Source: Sipunculus nudus (Eukaryota; Annelida; Sipuncula; Golfingiida; Sipunculidae). Taken from it: a stretch of 64,000 nucleotides of DNA. Below are positions 1-9,622 of this stretch, piece after piece (the stretch's first letter is position 1; each line of letters starts with the position of its first letter). The stretch spans positions 622,001-686,000 of the forward strand of contig CM049316.1 in the NCBI GenBank assembly GCA_026874595.1, written 5' to 3'. The position numbers and the translations under genes are program-made. Below the pieces are notes generated by a model. It was given only the letters and a program-made list of their open reading frames with translations. It was not told the DNA's origin and ran no database searches.

Positions 1-1773
1 CGATCCGATTACGACACCGTGCGCCTGAACGAGTTAGGAGGATCTTTGCACGTGAAAGTGGACCTCGTACTGAGTTTGTTTTCCGTCATGTTCGACGTAG
101 ACATGACATACAGGACTCAATATGACGCTCCAACCCTGTCAGAAGTGTACGCTATTGCGAGGGCTTTGTACACATCCGTCATGGGTCTCGTGGGATCTGT
201 GCGTGTGGCACTGGGACAAGAGAAAACGGACACAGAATCTGCAGCCGCTTCCGTTTTGACGAAGGGCGCCCATGGAAAATCCGAACTTGAATCGTACATG
301 GCCACACACCCAGACATACTTGGAAGCAGGTTGTTCGTATACATGTCAAACTCGCTGCCCCCGTGTTGCGCCGTGTACGATGAAAACCCTTCGCAGGTAC
401 CAAGCCGTGCAAACATGAGACCGTTGGATGACAACCGTCGCGTGAGCGCAGACGAAGATAACCTGCTGCGCACGCTCACCGAACTGCAGCGGACACGGTC
501 GCTCAGGGTGGTCGTGCAGCTCCCGCCTAACGTTTGTTTCGAATCAGCCGAAGCTTTCCTCTCGTATCAAGACATGCTTTTTGGATTTTTGAGGGCCGAT
601 GAGAGTTTGCGGCCGTTGGTCCACAGGTTGGGGAAAGAGGCTAACTTAGAACGGTTTATAGACATGGCCGTCTTCAGGGGCCAGTGCCGCATGCCAAATT
701 CCGGTAAAGCCGACGGTAGTCAACCGTTCGACCCCCTGACAGTGGTACCGACCCTGTGCCACGGTTCCGACCCGGATGTCATGCGCGAAACGTGCCTGCG
801 CAACCACTTGGACCCAACTGTTGGAATGATGCACAAGGACCCGTTTCCGGCTATGCACTCGAACGAACACCTGAAAAGAGGTCTGGTGATCAAGCAGCGT
901 GGACGCTCGGGTTTGTCTGTGTCGTCATTTTTACGCAACTGCCCAACAAACGGCCCGGATGCCCCTGTACATGCAGTGGACCAAATGGCTATGCGGGTGG
1001 TTGAAAGCACGCGCGAGCAGGACAAGTTTTCTCGCTGTGCCCAATTAATTTTGTGCCACTGGGGAACAAACCACCCTCGGCTCCTGCATGCAACTCCCGC
1101 CGACTTGTCTCTTTGTACGGGTGACTCCCTTTTGAAAGCGTTAAACATTGTCGTGAAGCCCTGCATGCTGGAAGCACTTCTGACAGGTCCTCAATTGCCA
1201 GCCGCTTCAACCTTACCGACCGACAAACGTCCGAGGCCCTTGTTTCAGATCGCGGATGAGTTTCTGCGGTTAGGTTTCATACATGCAAAACGCAGCAGGC
1301 ATTGGGCAGGTACCAGACAGGAAGCTGAGGTCAGAGCTCACGGTATCTGTGTCGAATTTCAGATATCTCCCCCGGTGCATGCCGCAAGTAAGCGTAATGA
1401 CAACAACACGTCCTGGCCAGCGTGTGTGTACTACGACCATACGACACGCTCTGATTGCAGATTGCGTCTCCGCTGCTCGCTACACCCGACCGCGTCCGTG
1501 GATGGCCTTGAGACGTATTTGCGCCAAAAAGGTTTCAATCTGGACGAAGGTGAACCGGTTGATACGTGCTCAGAAGAGGGTGACATGTCAGGGGACGATT
1601 ACGTGTCACAGGACTCGCAAGACGCTGAGGACCTAAAACGGTACTGTCGCCGTCGCCCTACCAAAGGTGAGCAATTATTAGATGCTCCCTTGAGGTTTAG
1701 CCTTGTCTACTATTGTTTCCATAACCGGTGCAGTGGCGGATGGCGTGCGATTACAAGGTTTAGTGTAAATTAA
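1..1773 (+). CDS. Helicase-primase primase subunit, C-terminal part (5' end outside window)
   Basis: The frame is open to the first base of the window with no stop, so this is the C-terminal part of a longer protein; the GTG at 19 is not a credible start. At nt 656-712 the protein reads IDMAVFRGQCRMPNSGKAD, which fits the conserved pattern of herpesvirus and other archaeo-eukaryotic primases (Asp, then Val-Phe/Tyr, Arg-Met/Leu, and a Ser-x-Lys). Near the C-terminus, cysteines and a histidine in CRLRLRCSLHP (about nt 1458-1490) could belong to the primase zinc motif. In herpesviruses this subunit makes RNA primers in a complex with the UL5-type helicase, and such a helicase is present at 33603-36782. 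The protein ends in a basic and then hydrophobic tail. An ATTAAA lies about 90 bases after the stop. The family call is from motif pattern only. Confidence 0.65.
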   Translation, partial: RSDYDTVRLNELGGSLHVKVDLVLSLFSVMFDVDMTYRTQYDAPTLSEVYAIARALYTSVMGLVGSVRVALGQEKTDTESAAASVLTKGAHGKSELESYMATHPDILGSRLFVYMSNSLPPCCAVYDENPSQVPSRANMRPLDDNRRVSADEDNLLRTLTELQRTRSLRVVVQLPPNVCFESAEAFLSYQDMLFGFLRADESLRPLVHRLGKEANLERFIDMAVFRGQCRMPNSGKADGSQPFDPLTVVPTLCHGSDPDVMRETCLRNHLDPTVGMMHKDPFPAMHSNEHLKRGLVIKQRGRSGLSVSSFLRNCPTNGPDAPVHAVDQMAMRVVESTREQDKFSRCAQLILCHWGTNHPRLLHATPADLSLCTGDSLLKALNIVVKPCMLEALLTGPQLPAASTLPTDKRPRPLFQIADEFLRLGFIHAKRSRHWAGTRQEAEVRAHGICVEFQISPPVHAASKRNDNNTSWPACVYYDHTTRSDCRLRLRCSLHPTASVDGLETYLRQKGFNLDEGEPVDTCSEEGDMSGDDYVSQDSQDAEDLKRYCRRRPTKGEQLLDAPLRFSLVYYCFHNRCSGGWRAITRFSVN

Positions 1774-2014
1774 CGGTGATAAACGGATTACGGGGGGGTG
1801 GGGTGGAGAAAGGGGTTATCCAGATGCATATGCGGGCACGGTTTGTATTACATACATGAGTTATTATTAAAGTTTCATAATCGATCTATTTCGGAAGTGT
1901 TCTTGTGATGAGTGGGCAGATGTCTATATATGGTACGTTTGTTGTTATGTATTTCGTTGTATACAAAATACCAGGATACTCGCGCTGCATGTTTCGGGGA
2001 CAAGTGTGACATCC
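1774..2014. other. Intergenic region with poly(A) signal and AT-rich promoter sequence
   Basis: About 240 bases between two rightward genes. It holds a short G run near 1791, an ATTAAA at about 1866 that can end the primase transcript, and a TATATATGG stretch near 1925 that is a plausible TATA box for the gene starting at 2015. No ORF of interest is seen. Confidence 0.5.
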
Positions 2015-4009
2015 ATGGCGTGTCATGAAACGAACAGAACGACACAAAAACGCGAGAGCTGTTTTCAAGAAGGACTAAAAGACGGATTGCATGCGTCCCC
2101 AGCCGAGATACTAACCAGCCACCGGTGGAAAAGATATCGTGAGCGATACGGCGATTTTGATGGGCCCTTACTCGCTTCACAGTACGTAGGTGCCATAAGG
2201 GGAAGCCAGGTGTGCGCTGTTTGTGCGTTTAATGCACGTGCTGCACGCGATGAACAGTTTTGTGAGTGGGTGGAAGGTTTTGCTAACGCCATGCAGTTTA
2301 AACCTTTCTTTTCTAGCCTGACCACGTCCCTCGTCATTCTTTACTGGCGCCGCGTACACGCAGCTCTGACACGGCTCGAAGCACGGCCCGCCGCTGATCC
2401 CGATGATATTTCGAACGCGTTAGACGAAGAAGTGTTGAATTCAATCACACCCGAAGTATTTCATGTGCACTTCATCCACAACCGCTGCCAGTTCTCGTCG
2501 TTCAATACAGGACACGATAATGCTGGACGTGTGGATGGCAACAGGCCGCTCTTACGCATTGAAAGGGGGGATATGTGGAGGACGTGGCACGTGCACAATA
2601 ACAGCCACATTGTAGCTCAGATTTTGCAGTTACACAATGGGTTGGCCCTGTGGCAACGTTCTGCCAGCCAAGGCTTCCATAACACTCCGGCGAACGACAG
2701 GGTAGACACTAGTGCAGACAGTGCGCGTGTTATCGGGCCGTGGGTTGTGACGTCCGGTTTAGAGTTACCTAGACTACCCACGACCGACGACATCCACCAA
2801 GGCGACACGAACGCGAGTGGCAACAGACAACAAACGGACACAGCGGGTTTGCACCCGGAAGAGTACGAAGAGGCTCTGTGTGTTAAAGCCGATGCATCGT
2901 CGAGGTTCAAAGACATTACCTGCATGATGGCAGACGCGTGCTTTGGCGTGTGTGGGTCAGACATGTCAGAATATGTTCGTTCGTTTCAGCGCAGGTGGGA
3001 CTTCATGTGTGACTTTACACGTGATACAGATACGGTTCAGTGCGAAGAAAACATAACAACCGGACATGTTGCACAACGCGCTGCGCGTTCGGGACGTGCC
3101 CCTGATTTCTCTCGGTTTCGGCCTTACCCGACAGGAAGGGAACGAAACAACACAGGTAGAGAGACAGAAGCGACGAGAACCGTGTCCCCCACGCTTGTAC
3201 TGCGGGGTTACAGTTCCCACTGCGGTCGTTCTTGGCACCAACCTGACGCATTACTTCAACACGAAAATAATGCGTTGACGCCTTCTGCTGCTGAGGAAGC
3301 GGGGGCCTGTATTGCGGCAGAACCCTCAGAGGCCGGCATTGCGTACCGCCGGATGGCGGAAACACTGGAAGAGGTTCGGTCCGTTGTTCTGCGAACGTCG
3401 CAGAGAAGCCGACTCAACCTGTTAAGAGGTAAAAGCAAGTCCTTTTTTCCTGCTGTCACCCCGCCTGAGGGTGTGGAATGGGCAGTCGATTGGGAACTGG
3501 CACCGGAAGACACACCGACAGAGTGCTTGCTGTGCGGCATGTGCGCATTCTACGATTGGTACCGTGTGATAGAACATATGCTATTGTCGTTAGGCATGGA
3601 GAAGGCGTGCGCAATGCAGCCGGTTGCCAACGTTAACACATTCGTCTCTGTGTTAAACACGTTGCAAAAGCGCTTGTCAGACATGTCTCAACGCGACGTG
3701 GATCCACTCGACGGATTCCTATTGAAGGGTTTGAACCCCTCGGTTTTTTACCATCACGCGTTTTCGTCTCCGCTGTGCGCATTGAACAGGGCACGGATGG
3801 GTGTGATGTACGAAAAGGATTCTTCGCTGCCTTGCGGTTCGGCAGTTGTCGCAGCATTAATGTACGTCGTGTACGGAAACTTCAACAGTTCTTGTAGGTT
3901 TCGCCCCCTGTGGTTGAAACGGTGCATGCAAGTGTTACAGGGACATAAAGTGTACTGTGACCCCGGCGTGTGCTTGTCCGGTAGATTATTAGGACGTGCA
4001 ACGAGATGA
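2015..4009 (+). CDS. Cys-rich protein, candidate UL32-type DNA packaging factor
   Basis: A 664-aa frame; the ATG at 2015 is used because the longer version begins at a GTG. It carries two clusters of paired cysteines: CAVC at residues 67-70, and CLLCGMC at about 504-510 followed by an amphipathic helix. Other Cys/His residues (HFIHNRC near residue 155) are scattered through it. Herpesvirus UL32 proteins are Cys-rich proteins with CxxC pairs, act in DNA cleavage and packaging, and lie next to the UL31 gene. Here the next gene, 42 bases downstream on the same strand, has features of UL31. The middle section (about 230-400) is hydrophilic and of low complexity. There is no membrane segment. The coding call is firm; the UL32 link is inference from Cys pattern and neighbour. 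Confidence 0.4.
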   Translation: MACHETNRTTQKRESCFQEGLKDGLHASPAEILTSHRWKRYRERYGDFDGPLLASQYVGAIRGSQVCAVCAFNARAARDEQFCEWVEGFANAMQFKPFFSSLTTSLVILYWRRVHAALTRLEARPAADPDDISNALDEEVLNSITPEVFHVHFIHNRCQFSSFNTGHDNAGRVDGNRPLLRIERGDMWRTWHVHNNSHIVAQILQLHNGLALWQRSASQGFHNTPANDRVDTSADSARVIGPWVVTSGLELPRLPTTDDIHQGDTNASGNRQQTDTAGLHPEEYEEALCVKADASSRFKDITCMMADACFGVCGSDMSEYVRSFQRRWDFMCDFTRDTDTVQCEENITTGHVAQRAARSGRAPDFSRFRPYPTGRERNNTGRETEATRTVSPTLVLRGYSSHCGRSWHQPDALLQHENNALTPSAAEEAGACIAAEPSEAGIAYRRMAETLEEVRSVVLRTSQRSRLNLLRGKSKSFFPAVTPPEGVEWAVDWELAPEDTPTECLLCGMCAFYDWYRVIEHMLLSLGMEKACAMQPVANVNTFVSVLNTLQKRLSDMSQRDVDPLDGFLLKGLNPSVFYHHAFSSPLCALNRARMGVMYEKDSSLPCGSAVVAALMYVVYGNFNSSCRFRPLWLKRCMQVLQGHKVYCDPGVCLSGRLLGRATR

Positions 4010-4051
4010 AATACCATCTGTGTATTCGCGGGAGTATAGCACACATTGGTC

Positions 4052-5269
4052 ATGCGAATGAAATCAATGGGACGTCAAACGTCAACGAGTGCAACCAGGC
4101 GCACCGTAGCGGGTCACAAGTGGAAACGTCACAGGTCGAAACGGAAAACACGCATATACAACAGTGCCCTCAAACTGAAAGCGGCATATCGGTTGAACAC
4201 GATACTGTTTGACCCGAGCAAAAGTTCAAAAAGGTTCAGAGAAATGTCACTGTCCGCATATGGGAAAGACGTGGCGCAAGGGCAACTGCCACACATTCAA
4301 CATGAACGGTCAAACGATCTAAAGTCTGACATCCTGCCATTCGGACGCCCCGGAGTTTTTTACACAAACACGAAAGATATGCCAGTGCCGATGTTCACAA
4401 ATGACGTCTTGGACATCGGTGGTATGCGCTCTCGCGTACAGGACGCTACCTGTTGCCTGGACCTTAATATTTTTGCCGACCCTGTACACAGCGGAGCAGT
4501 GGTTCCCTTCAGGGAGTGTTCCACCTGTCTTGCCATGAAGCGCAAGTATCTCAGCGAGCATCCTGTATTCCCTGATCAAGTGACGCCTTTCAAACAGGAT
4601 CGGTCGGAGGAAGGTTCGTCCTGCATCGAGGAAGTCAATGTGCACGCGTTGCTTCATGACGTTAACTCCTTTGTACAGGCACCGCGGGCGATCTTGCTTG
4701 ACGAACAACAAGGGAAAGATGGGTCGGGGCACGCATCGCAAGAGGCGTTCGTGCTCCTGCAGGGACTGCACCGTGCGTTCTCTAGGAATCCCGGCTGTGC
4801 CAGCCTCCTGGACGCGAAAAGTTTGGTGTGCATGGCGGTAGAATTTACAGTCGGCGCAGGGAAGAGAGCCGTTCACATGTTGAGAACAATATTCGCTTGT
4901 ATGGCTAAACATAACGTGCACCCGGACTCGTGCCGTCTGGACATCATGATCGATGACCCACACAATTGCGGCCTGCCAGGAGGATACCTCTCGCTAAAGT
5001 CGTGCACCTTCAGCTGCACAGGCTTCTTGCATATATGCCGCAATGCGCTCCGAACCCTATCAGCTCACGTCGACTACTACCGTGAAAGTTTTAGGATCTC
5101 ATGGCAGGTGTACCCAGACGGCACACGGGGGTTCACGGTTGAACTTCCCGTTTGTGCATCGTCTGTCGACACGCGCACATTGACGTGTGATGATCGTATG
5201 TATCTAAAAACTGACGCATCTGAGGACTGGTACGGATTGTTGGAAGAGTGGGTCGCAACGGGATTGTGA
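4052..5269 (+). CDS. Candidate nuclear egress lamina protein (UL31-like)
   Basis: A 405-aa frame; the ATG at 4052 is used since the upstream TTG is not a likely start. Residues 16-34 are strongly basic (RKWKRHRSKRK type), a probable nuclear localisation signal. Cysteines at 134/135, 156 and 159 (ECSTC) and a histidine near 303 (DDPHNCG) give the order C, C-x2-C, distant H, which is the zinc-site order of UL31-type nuclear egress proteins. Those proteins pair with a membrane partner (UL34 type) at the inner nuclear membrane to bud capsids. The spacing between the first Cys and the CxxC pair is some five residues longer than I would expect, so the match is loose. AATAAA at 5338-5343 is a suitable 3' end. 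An unrelated zinc protein remains possible. Confidence 0.38.
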   Translation: MRMKSMGRQTSTSATRRTVAGHKWKRHRSKRKTRIYNSALKLKAAYRLNTILFDPSKSSKRFREMSLSAYGKDVAQGQLPHIQHERSNDLKSDILPFGRPGVFYTNTKDMPVPMFTNDVLDIGGMRSRVQDATCCLDLNIFADPVHSGAVVPFRECSTCLAMKRKYLSEHPVFPDQVTPFKQDRSEEGSSCIEEVNVHALLHDVNSFVQAPRAILLDEQQGKDGSGHASQEAFVLLQGLHRAFSRNPGCASLLDAKSLVCMAVEFTVGAGKRAVHMLRTIFACMAKHNVHPDSCRLDIMIDDPHNCGLPGGYLSLKSCTFSCTGFLHICRNALRTLSAHVDYYRESFRISWQVYPDGTRGFTVELPVCASSVDTRTLTCDDRMYLKTDASEDWYGLLEEWVATGL

Positions 5270-5637
5270 CGACCCCGGTCGTTCGATATACATTTATACC
5301 AGGTTATGCATATGGTTTGATACACTTATTATTAGGTAATAAACTGTATCGTCTTTATATGATTATGTCTGTTTTTTTTTTCATCGCATTGACAGTTACA
5401 CGTAATGACTAGCATTCTCTTCACTGTCCGCTTTTGTCGATCAATCATTCACACGCACATCATCACACAATAAACAACAGTACATGTCATCGAAGGAAAA
5501 ACAATGTTTTATTCGAAGAGTATAAACACCATAGACCATGCACCCACATATTTTGCAGTCTCTTAACCCTGTTAAGGCTCCAGATCAAGTTAAACACCAT
5601 AGACCATGCACCCACATTTTGCAGTCTCTTAACCCTG
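5270..5637. other. Convergent intergenic region with two poly(A) signals and a tandem repeat
   Basis: Space between a rightward gene and the 3' end of a leftward gene. It contains AATAAA at 5338-5343 (plus), a T run near 5370, TTTATT at 5508-5513 (AATAAA on minus, for the 5638-6099 gene), and the first copy of a direct repeat of about 65 bp. No gene is seen. Confidence 0.6.
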
Positions 5638-5656
5638 TTAAGGCTCCAGATCAAGT
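5524..5656. repeat. Tandem duplication of about 65 bp covering the 3' end of the small leftward gene
   Basis: Two nearly identical copies of about 65 bp follow each other (about 5524-5589 and 5590-5656; a two-base indel in a TA run is the main difference). The right copy contains the last five codons and stop of the 5638-6099 gene; the left copy repeats that tail, stop included, in the 3' untranslated region. Confidence 0.85.
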
Positions 5657-6099
5657 TGTTGGAGTGATTCTGCCATCATCTGGGCACGCTTTTCCTCCCT
5701 CTTCTTGTTCTGCTCCTTTTCGTTCCTTTTCCGTCTTGGGTTGACAGGAACGTCCTTCGGGCGACATCTGTCTTGTGTATTTTGTGTACTTCTGCCGATC
5801 TGTTCAAGCAGCCTAGTGCTCCTTGCCTCCATCTTCATATTGCGTTCAATCGTATCTTGCGACGATCTGGAAGTTGGAAACACGTCTAAAGAAGCCGCGC
5901 CGGGATCCTGCATATTCGCGATCAAAACCTGTTGCATTCGTTTCATATCTTTCGATAAAGCCGTACATTCCCCGACTATCTGCCAAAGCCTACCGATTAT
6001 CAGCGCCAACCAATCGATAGGTATCAACACTTTGGTCTCGCTACTGGCGACGGGTACGGAACTGTCTCGCGTGGCTTGGTTACTTTCCGAGCCGCTCAT
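5638..6099 (-). CDS. Small coiled-coil protein, unknown function
   Basis: A 153-aa frame starting at an ATG (6099). The N-terminal 25 residues are Ser/Thr rich. Residues 28-45 are hydrophobic and helical (VLIPIDWLALIIGRLWQI). The remainder is highly charged, with Arg/Glu/Gln heptads and a basic stretch (NPRRKRNEKEQNKKREEKR) that suggests nucleic acid or capsid binding. It fits the size and charge of a small tegument or capsid-decorating protein, but no family is recognised. A minus-strand AATAAA lies at 5508-5513, about 125 bases past the stop. An overlapping plus-strand frame (5705-6109) is judged a shadow because its residues follow no reasonable composition. Confidence 0.6.
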   Translation of the reverse strand: MSGSESNQATRDSSVPVASSETKVLIPIDWLALIIGRLWQIVGECTALSKDMKRMQQVLIANMQDPGAASLDVFPTSRSSQDTIERNMKMEARSTRLLEQIGRSTQNTQDRCRPKDVPVNPRRKRNEKEQNKKREEKRAQMMAESLQQLDLEP

Positions 6100-6311
6100 G
6101 GTGCCGTGATGTGTAGAATGTGCGCTCGTGTCTGATGTGAATGCCTATGTGGTTCGGTATTTATTGGTGTTTCCCGGCGGTCACATGTCCTGGCGCTATT
6201 TGTGATGACGGGTGTCACAAATAGTGCAGATAACGTCTGACTGGACGAACTACTCAACAGTAACAAAAAAACGGTTCGGTTTTATAGTGTCACTAACAGG
6301 AAACAGCTGCG

Positions 6312-8471
6312 ATGTCCTCTGCCGGGGACAGGCTGGACCTCACATGTGAAAACAAGTGTATAGACAAACATGATCTATACGGATACCTGTCACCCGTGCG
6401 CACCATGCCCGGTGGCAGCCAGGGGTATGGCCCGGGTATACATAAAAACTGTTTCGTTGTGGGACTTCCTTTGCTCACAGGAGATACATCCCCTGCTATG
6501 ATGTTGTCGGCCTGCGACGGCGTTAGCCCCGTGGAGTACACACGCCTTTCCCGGTGGAACGTCCACGGAAGGGACGGGGAACTGAACATTTCTGGTAACT
6601 ACATCACATGCTCTACAGGTGTCGGGATGGAGTCTGGTCGGGTTACGTCGAACGAGCACCAGGTAAAAACCATGAGAAACAGCGGCCCTTTCACCCTCTC
6701 TGTGAACGATCTGGTCTGTCTGGTGCCGATATACCCTTTGCTGACACCGAACGACAGGCACTCACACAAGGACGAGATACCCCCGAATGACCCCGCCAAC
6801 CCATACGGACCCCCTGTTAGCATTGCCAAGGCGACCGCGCATGGCCTGACGTTTCCGGCCACCGTACCTATCTTTAAGATGCCTGAGGTGTTCACCGGTG
6901 TGCTGACGGGTTTAGTGTGTAAAGTCATGCGGAACGTGGACAAGATGAAGTACGCAAAAGCAGCCAGCTCAAACACGCGCTTGACCATGGAAGAGGAGTT
7001 GGGGGAACACCCATTCAGTCGGACGCTGGAGCCGACCTTGCTCCTGCATCTGTCAAGACTGTTGAAGCATTACGGTTGGCTGCAGTTCTATGCCTTCTGT
7101 GACGCAGCTGTACGAGATCTCAATCTACCTGATCATGCTGCTTTGTCAGCACCTGGCATGCCACAAAGGGGTTTGATGAAAGAATCCACAGCTCTGAAGA
7201 ATACACTTAAGACGCTTTCTGCCAATTCAAATCTAAAAGAGAGTGAAAAAGCAACCAACACTCTTGCTTTGCGGGCAGGTTTGAAAGCCGTTTGGACATC
7301 AATATGCAGCTTGGCACATGCCTATAACCCCCCAGTATATGGTAGGGTTGTACAGAGCAGGGCGTCCTCTATGACAGGTCACGCCATTACCCCACATAGT
7401 TTTTTTGACTGCTTCGTGACTGGTACAAATGAACTACCTAGCGTTATACCACAAACAACGCTTCATAACCAGCTCGAACCATATGGCGCCGGGACGCACG
7501 GGGCTTTGCCGGCTGGTTTTTTCTATAAGTTTGATACCACGTCACAAGGTACCACTTTCCGACCCCTTATTTTAGACGAAACAAACCCTAGTGATTTCTC
7601 GACGTATGCCACTGCTTGGCAGCAGTGCAGGGAAACGCGAATGAAAGCGAAAGCTAACGTGCGCCAACGTGACGTGTGCATAGTGGAGCTAGTCAACAAC
7701 GGCCCGGATGACATCAACACCCACATGGGTGCCTACTTGTGCGTGCAACCTCCTGTAATAATGCCGGAGTCGGGGTTTGGGGAAGATCTGCCTTACGACG
7801 ATGACCCGAAACCGGGGGTGCTACGGCGGTGGGATCGGCTCGAGGCGGAGCATGTCGATGCCATCTGTGCATACGGGCACTACCAGATATCGCATCACTT
7901 CGACAAGCTGTTCCACCCCCCTTCCAAAGACGAACAGTCGTTCTCCCGCAGGCAACCGTCTCTGGCCAACAGCGTGCGCCTTGTCTGTATTTTGGCGAAC
8001 CAACTGCGTATGTGCAACAACGTCTGTGGTTCGGCGCTCAGAAGCCTTGCCGAAGAGTGCTGCCTGGAAGACGGGAACCTGGAATCAAATGTGGCAATCT
8101 GTGACCCGGGTTTTGATGCTCCTAACCTTATTGACGCCCCAGCTAACCAACCGGCAGGCTACGATGAGGGTCAAACGGCAGATCCTGTTATAGTGCAAAA
8201 AACACAGCTTTACGCATTCAAAGATGTCATGAACCCAGGAGCTGACATGGATGTTTACGATGACAGGGATTTGTCTTCCCGCATAACATGTGCACAGGCT
8301 ATGTTACACGAGATCATAAGAACAGCTTCCGCCTTGTACGATGAAATATTCAGCGTAACCCCCGTTGCCGTTGCACTGAGGGCCACCGGTGTGAACCCAA
8401 GCAGCAACAGGACAGAAGACGGAGCTTTGATCATCCCTCCCGGTGCCACGTTTGAGGCGCGTGTTATCTAA
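6312..8471 (+). CDS. Probable virion structural protein, family not recognised
   Basis: A 719-aa frame with ATG at 6312. A TTTTATAG stretch about 35 bases upstream could be the TATA element, and doubled AATAAA at 8521-8530 follows the stop by about 50 bases. The protein has no signal peptide or clear membrane span. It is rich in Pro, Gly and beta-prone stretches (VCLVPIYPLLTPND near residue 140), with a helical section around 270-350 (Lys/Leu-rich, no Pro). An acidic-proline loop (EDLPYDDDPKPG) sits near 490. Its length and mixed beta/alpha character would suit a capsid-associated protein such as a triplex, portal or vertex component, but I see no motif that decides. Codon use and G+C match the replication genes beside it. 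Confidence 0.75.
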   Translation: MSSAGDRLDLTCENKCIDKHDLYGYLSPVRTMPGGSQGYGPGIHKNCFVVGLPLLTGDTSPAMMLSACDGVSPVEYTRLSRWNVHGRDGELNISGNYITCSTGVGMESGRVTSNEHQVKTMRNSGPFTLSVNDLVCLVPIYPLLTPNDRHSHKDEIPPNDPANPYGPPVSIAKATAHGLTFPATVPIFKMPEVFTGVLTGLVCKVMRNVDKMKYAKAASSNTRLTMEEELGEHPFSRTLEPTLLLHLSRLLKHYGWLQFYAFCDAAVRDLNLPDHAALSAPGMPQRGLMKESTALKNTLKTLSANSNLKESEKATNTLALRAGLKAVWTSICSLAHAYNPPVYGRVVQSRASSMTGHAITPHSFFDCFVTGTNELPSVIPQTTLHNQLEPYGAGTHGALPAGFFYKFDTTSQGTTFRPLILDETNPSDFSTYATAWQQCRETRMKAKANVRQRDVCIVELVNNGPDDINTHMGAYLCVQPPVIMPESGFGEDLPYDDDPKPGVLRRWDRLEAEHVDAICAYGHYQISHHFDKLFHPPSKDEQSFSRRQPSLANSVRLVCILANQLRMCNNVCGSALRSLAEECCLEDGNLESNVAICDPGFDAPNLIDAPANQPAGYDEGQTADPVIVQKTQLYAFKDVMNPGADMDVYDDRDLSSRITCAQAMLHEIIRTASALYDEIFSVTPVAVALRATGVNPSSNRTEDGALIIPPGATFEARVI

Positions 8472-8716
8472 ATGTTTGGCACGTCGCAATGCCGAAACAC
8501 AAAAACACACATGTTACTTGAATAAATAAACACGATACCAACACAATGCATTTTTTTATCATTTGAATTTATTCCACATGCAACATATCTAGTCGTCGCG
8601 TTTTTCATCGTACATGTGATACCCTGTCCTGAGAATGCTACCCGTATTTGTAATGCACGACGTGAGTGACGTCAGCATAGGCTCGGTTTCGTGGTACATC
8701 ACAACACGCCGGAAGG
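8472..8716. terminator. Intergenic region with tandem poly(A) signals
   Basis: Two overlapping AATAAA hexamers at 8521-8530 follow the 719-aa gene. TTTATC/TTTATT motifs further on (about 8553-8572) read as AATAAA on the minus strand. The right half holds a TGACGTCA-type palindrome near 8672. No gene is seen. Confidence 0.6.
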
Positions 8717-9577
8717 ATGATGAGTTCTACGTTGAACACGACGCATGGGCGTCCTGGTGAGTTTCAGGGCAGGCGACGTCTGCGTAAGGTTGTGTCACAC
8801 ACAACATCACATAAACTGACAAGGGACCAAACGGCTGTGCTGGAACACCGGTTTCAGCCTGGGGACCGCATCCATGTTATCGGGGAAGACGGCTGTGGTA
8901 AATCCGTAGCCGTGATGGAGAAGGCCTGGGCGGAACCACGTTTCCGTTTCCTGTGGATTGTAAGGTGTTCTGATACATGGCGGCGTCTCAAGGCCGTCTG
9001 TCCGAAGAACGTTACCATATTACCATTAGACCAAGTGCTTGACGGGGCCACGGATAACCACCTGCACCACGACCAACGTTTAACCATTAAACGCCTCATA
9101 CTATCGATGGTTAACCCGCCCGCGCCAACAAGGCTGGTATTTGAAACATTTATGGCGTTTCTGCTTGATTATGACACCGTCCACGTGTGTAAAGACCACG
9201 TTCCCTCAGCTGACTCTGTATATTGGCAGTACTCCGCATTTACGCCTGATGACATTGTCCGCCTGGCCAATGGTATGTGGCAACACATATACAACTTCAT
9301 GTGTTCAAACGGTGATTACAATGGGTTGACCTGCGCAGACGTCCCTTATCCCGTTCTTCTGAAATTATGTGCCACCCATTTTTTTCATGTAGTCGTCATG
9401 GATGATGTTCATCTGCTTCCCACACGCCACATGTTGCTGTTTCAACGTTTCCCACAAATACAGATCCTCATCGGAAATTACGAGGCGGGAGGAGTCGTCC
9501 AAACGTGGTGGGCCATGCCCCCTTCTGCGACCACCACTTTCAGTATAACAGATGCTTTGCATAGCACGGACAGTTAG
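8717..9577 (+). CDS. Half-size SF1-type helicase/ATPase (motor domain 1 only)
   Basis: A 286-aa frame from the ATG at 8717. It begins with a short basic tail and then LTRDQTAVLEHRF, a Q-motif-like element. Walker A is GEDGCGKS (residues 56-63), Walker B is VVVMDDVHLL (225-234), and a motif III-like QILIGNYEAGG follows at about 249-259. The order and spacing match the first RecA-like domain of superfamily 1 helicases. The protein stops about 25 residues after motif III, so the second domain with motifs IV-VI, needed for translocation, is missing. It may be a stand-alone ATPase, a regulator of the full helicase at 33603-36782, or a truncated gene. AATAAA at 9623-9628 follows. I find no continuation of the second domain before the next gene begins. 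Confidence 0.6.
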   Translation: MMSSTLNTTHGRPGEFQGRRRLRKVVSHTTSHKLTRDQTAVLEHRFQPGDRIHVIGEDGCGKSVAVMEKAWAEPRFRFLWIVRCSDTWRRLKAVCPKNVTILPLDQVLDGATDNHLHHDQRLTIKRLILSMVNPPAPTRLVFETFMAFLLDYDTVHVCKDHVPSADSVYWQYSAFTPDDIVRLANGMWQHIYNFMCSNGDYNGLTCADVPYPVLLKLCATHFFHVVVMDDVHLLPTRHMLLFQRFPQIQILIGNYEAGGVVQTWWAMPPSATTTFSITDALHSTDS

Positions 9578-9622
9578 GTAAAAAGAGGATGAACCACTTA
9601 AACATGCGGCAGACTATCAGAT

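Noticed and set aside
5705-6109. 134-aa plus-strand frame opposite the small coiled-coil gene
   Set aside because: The minus frame has natural coiled-coil composition, an ATG and a poly(A) signal; the plus frame is its mirror.
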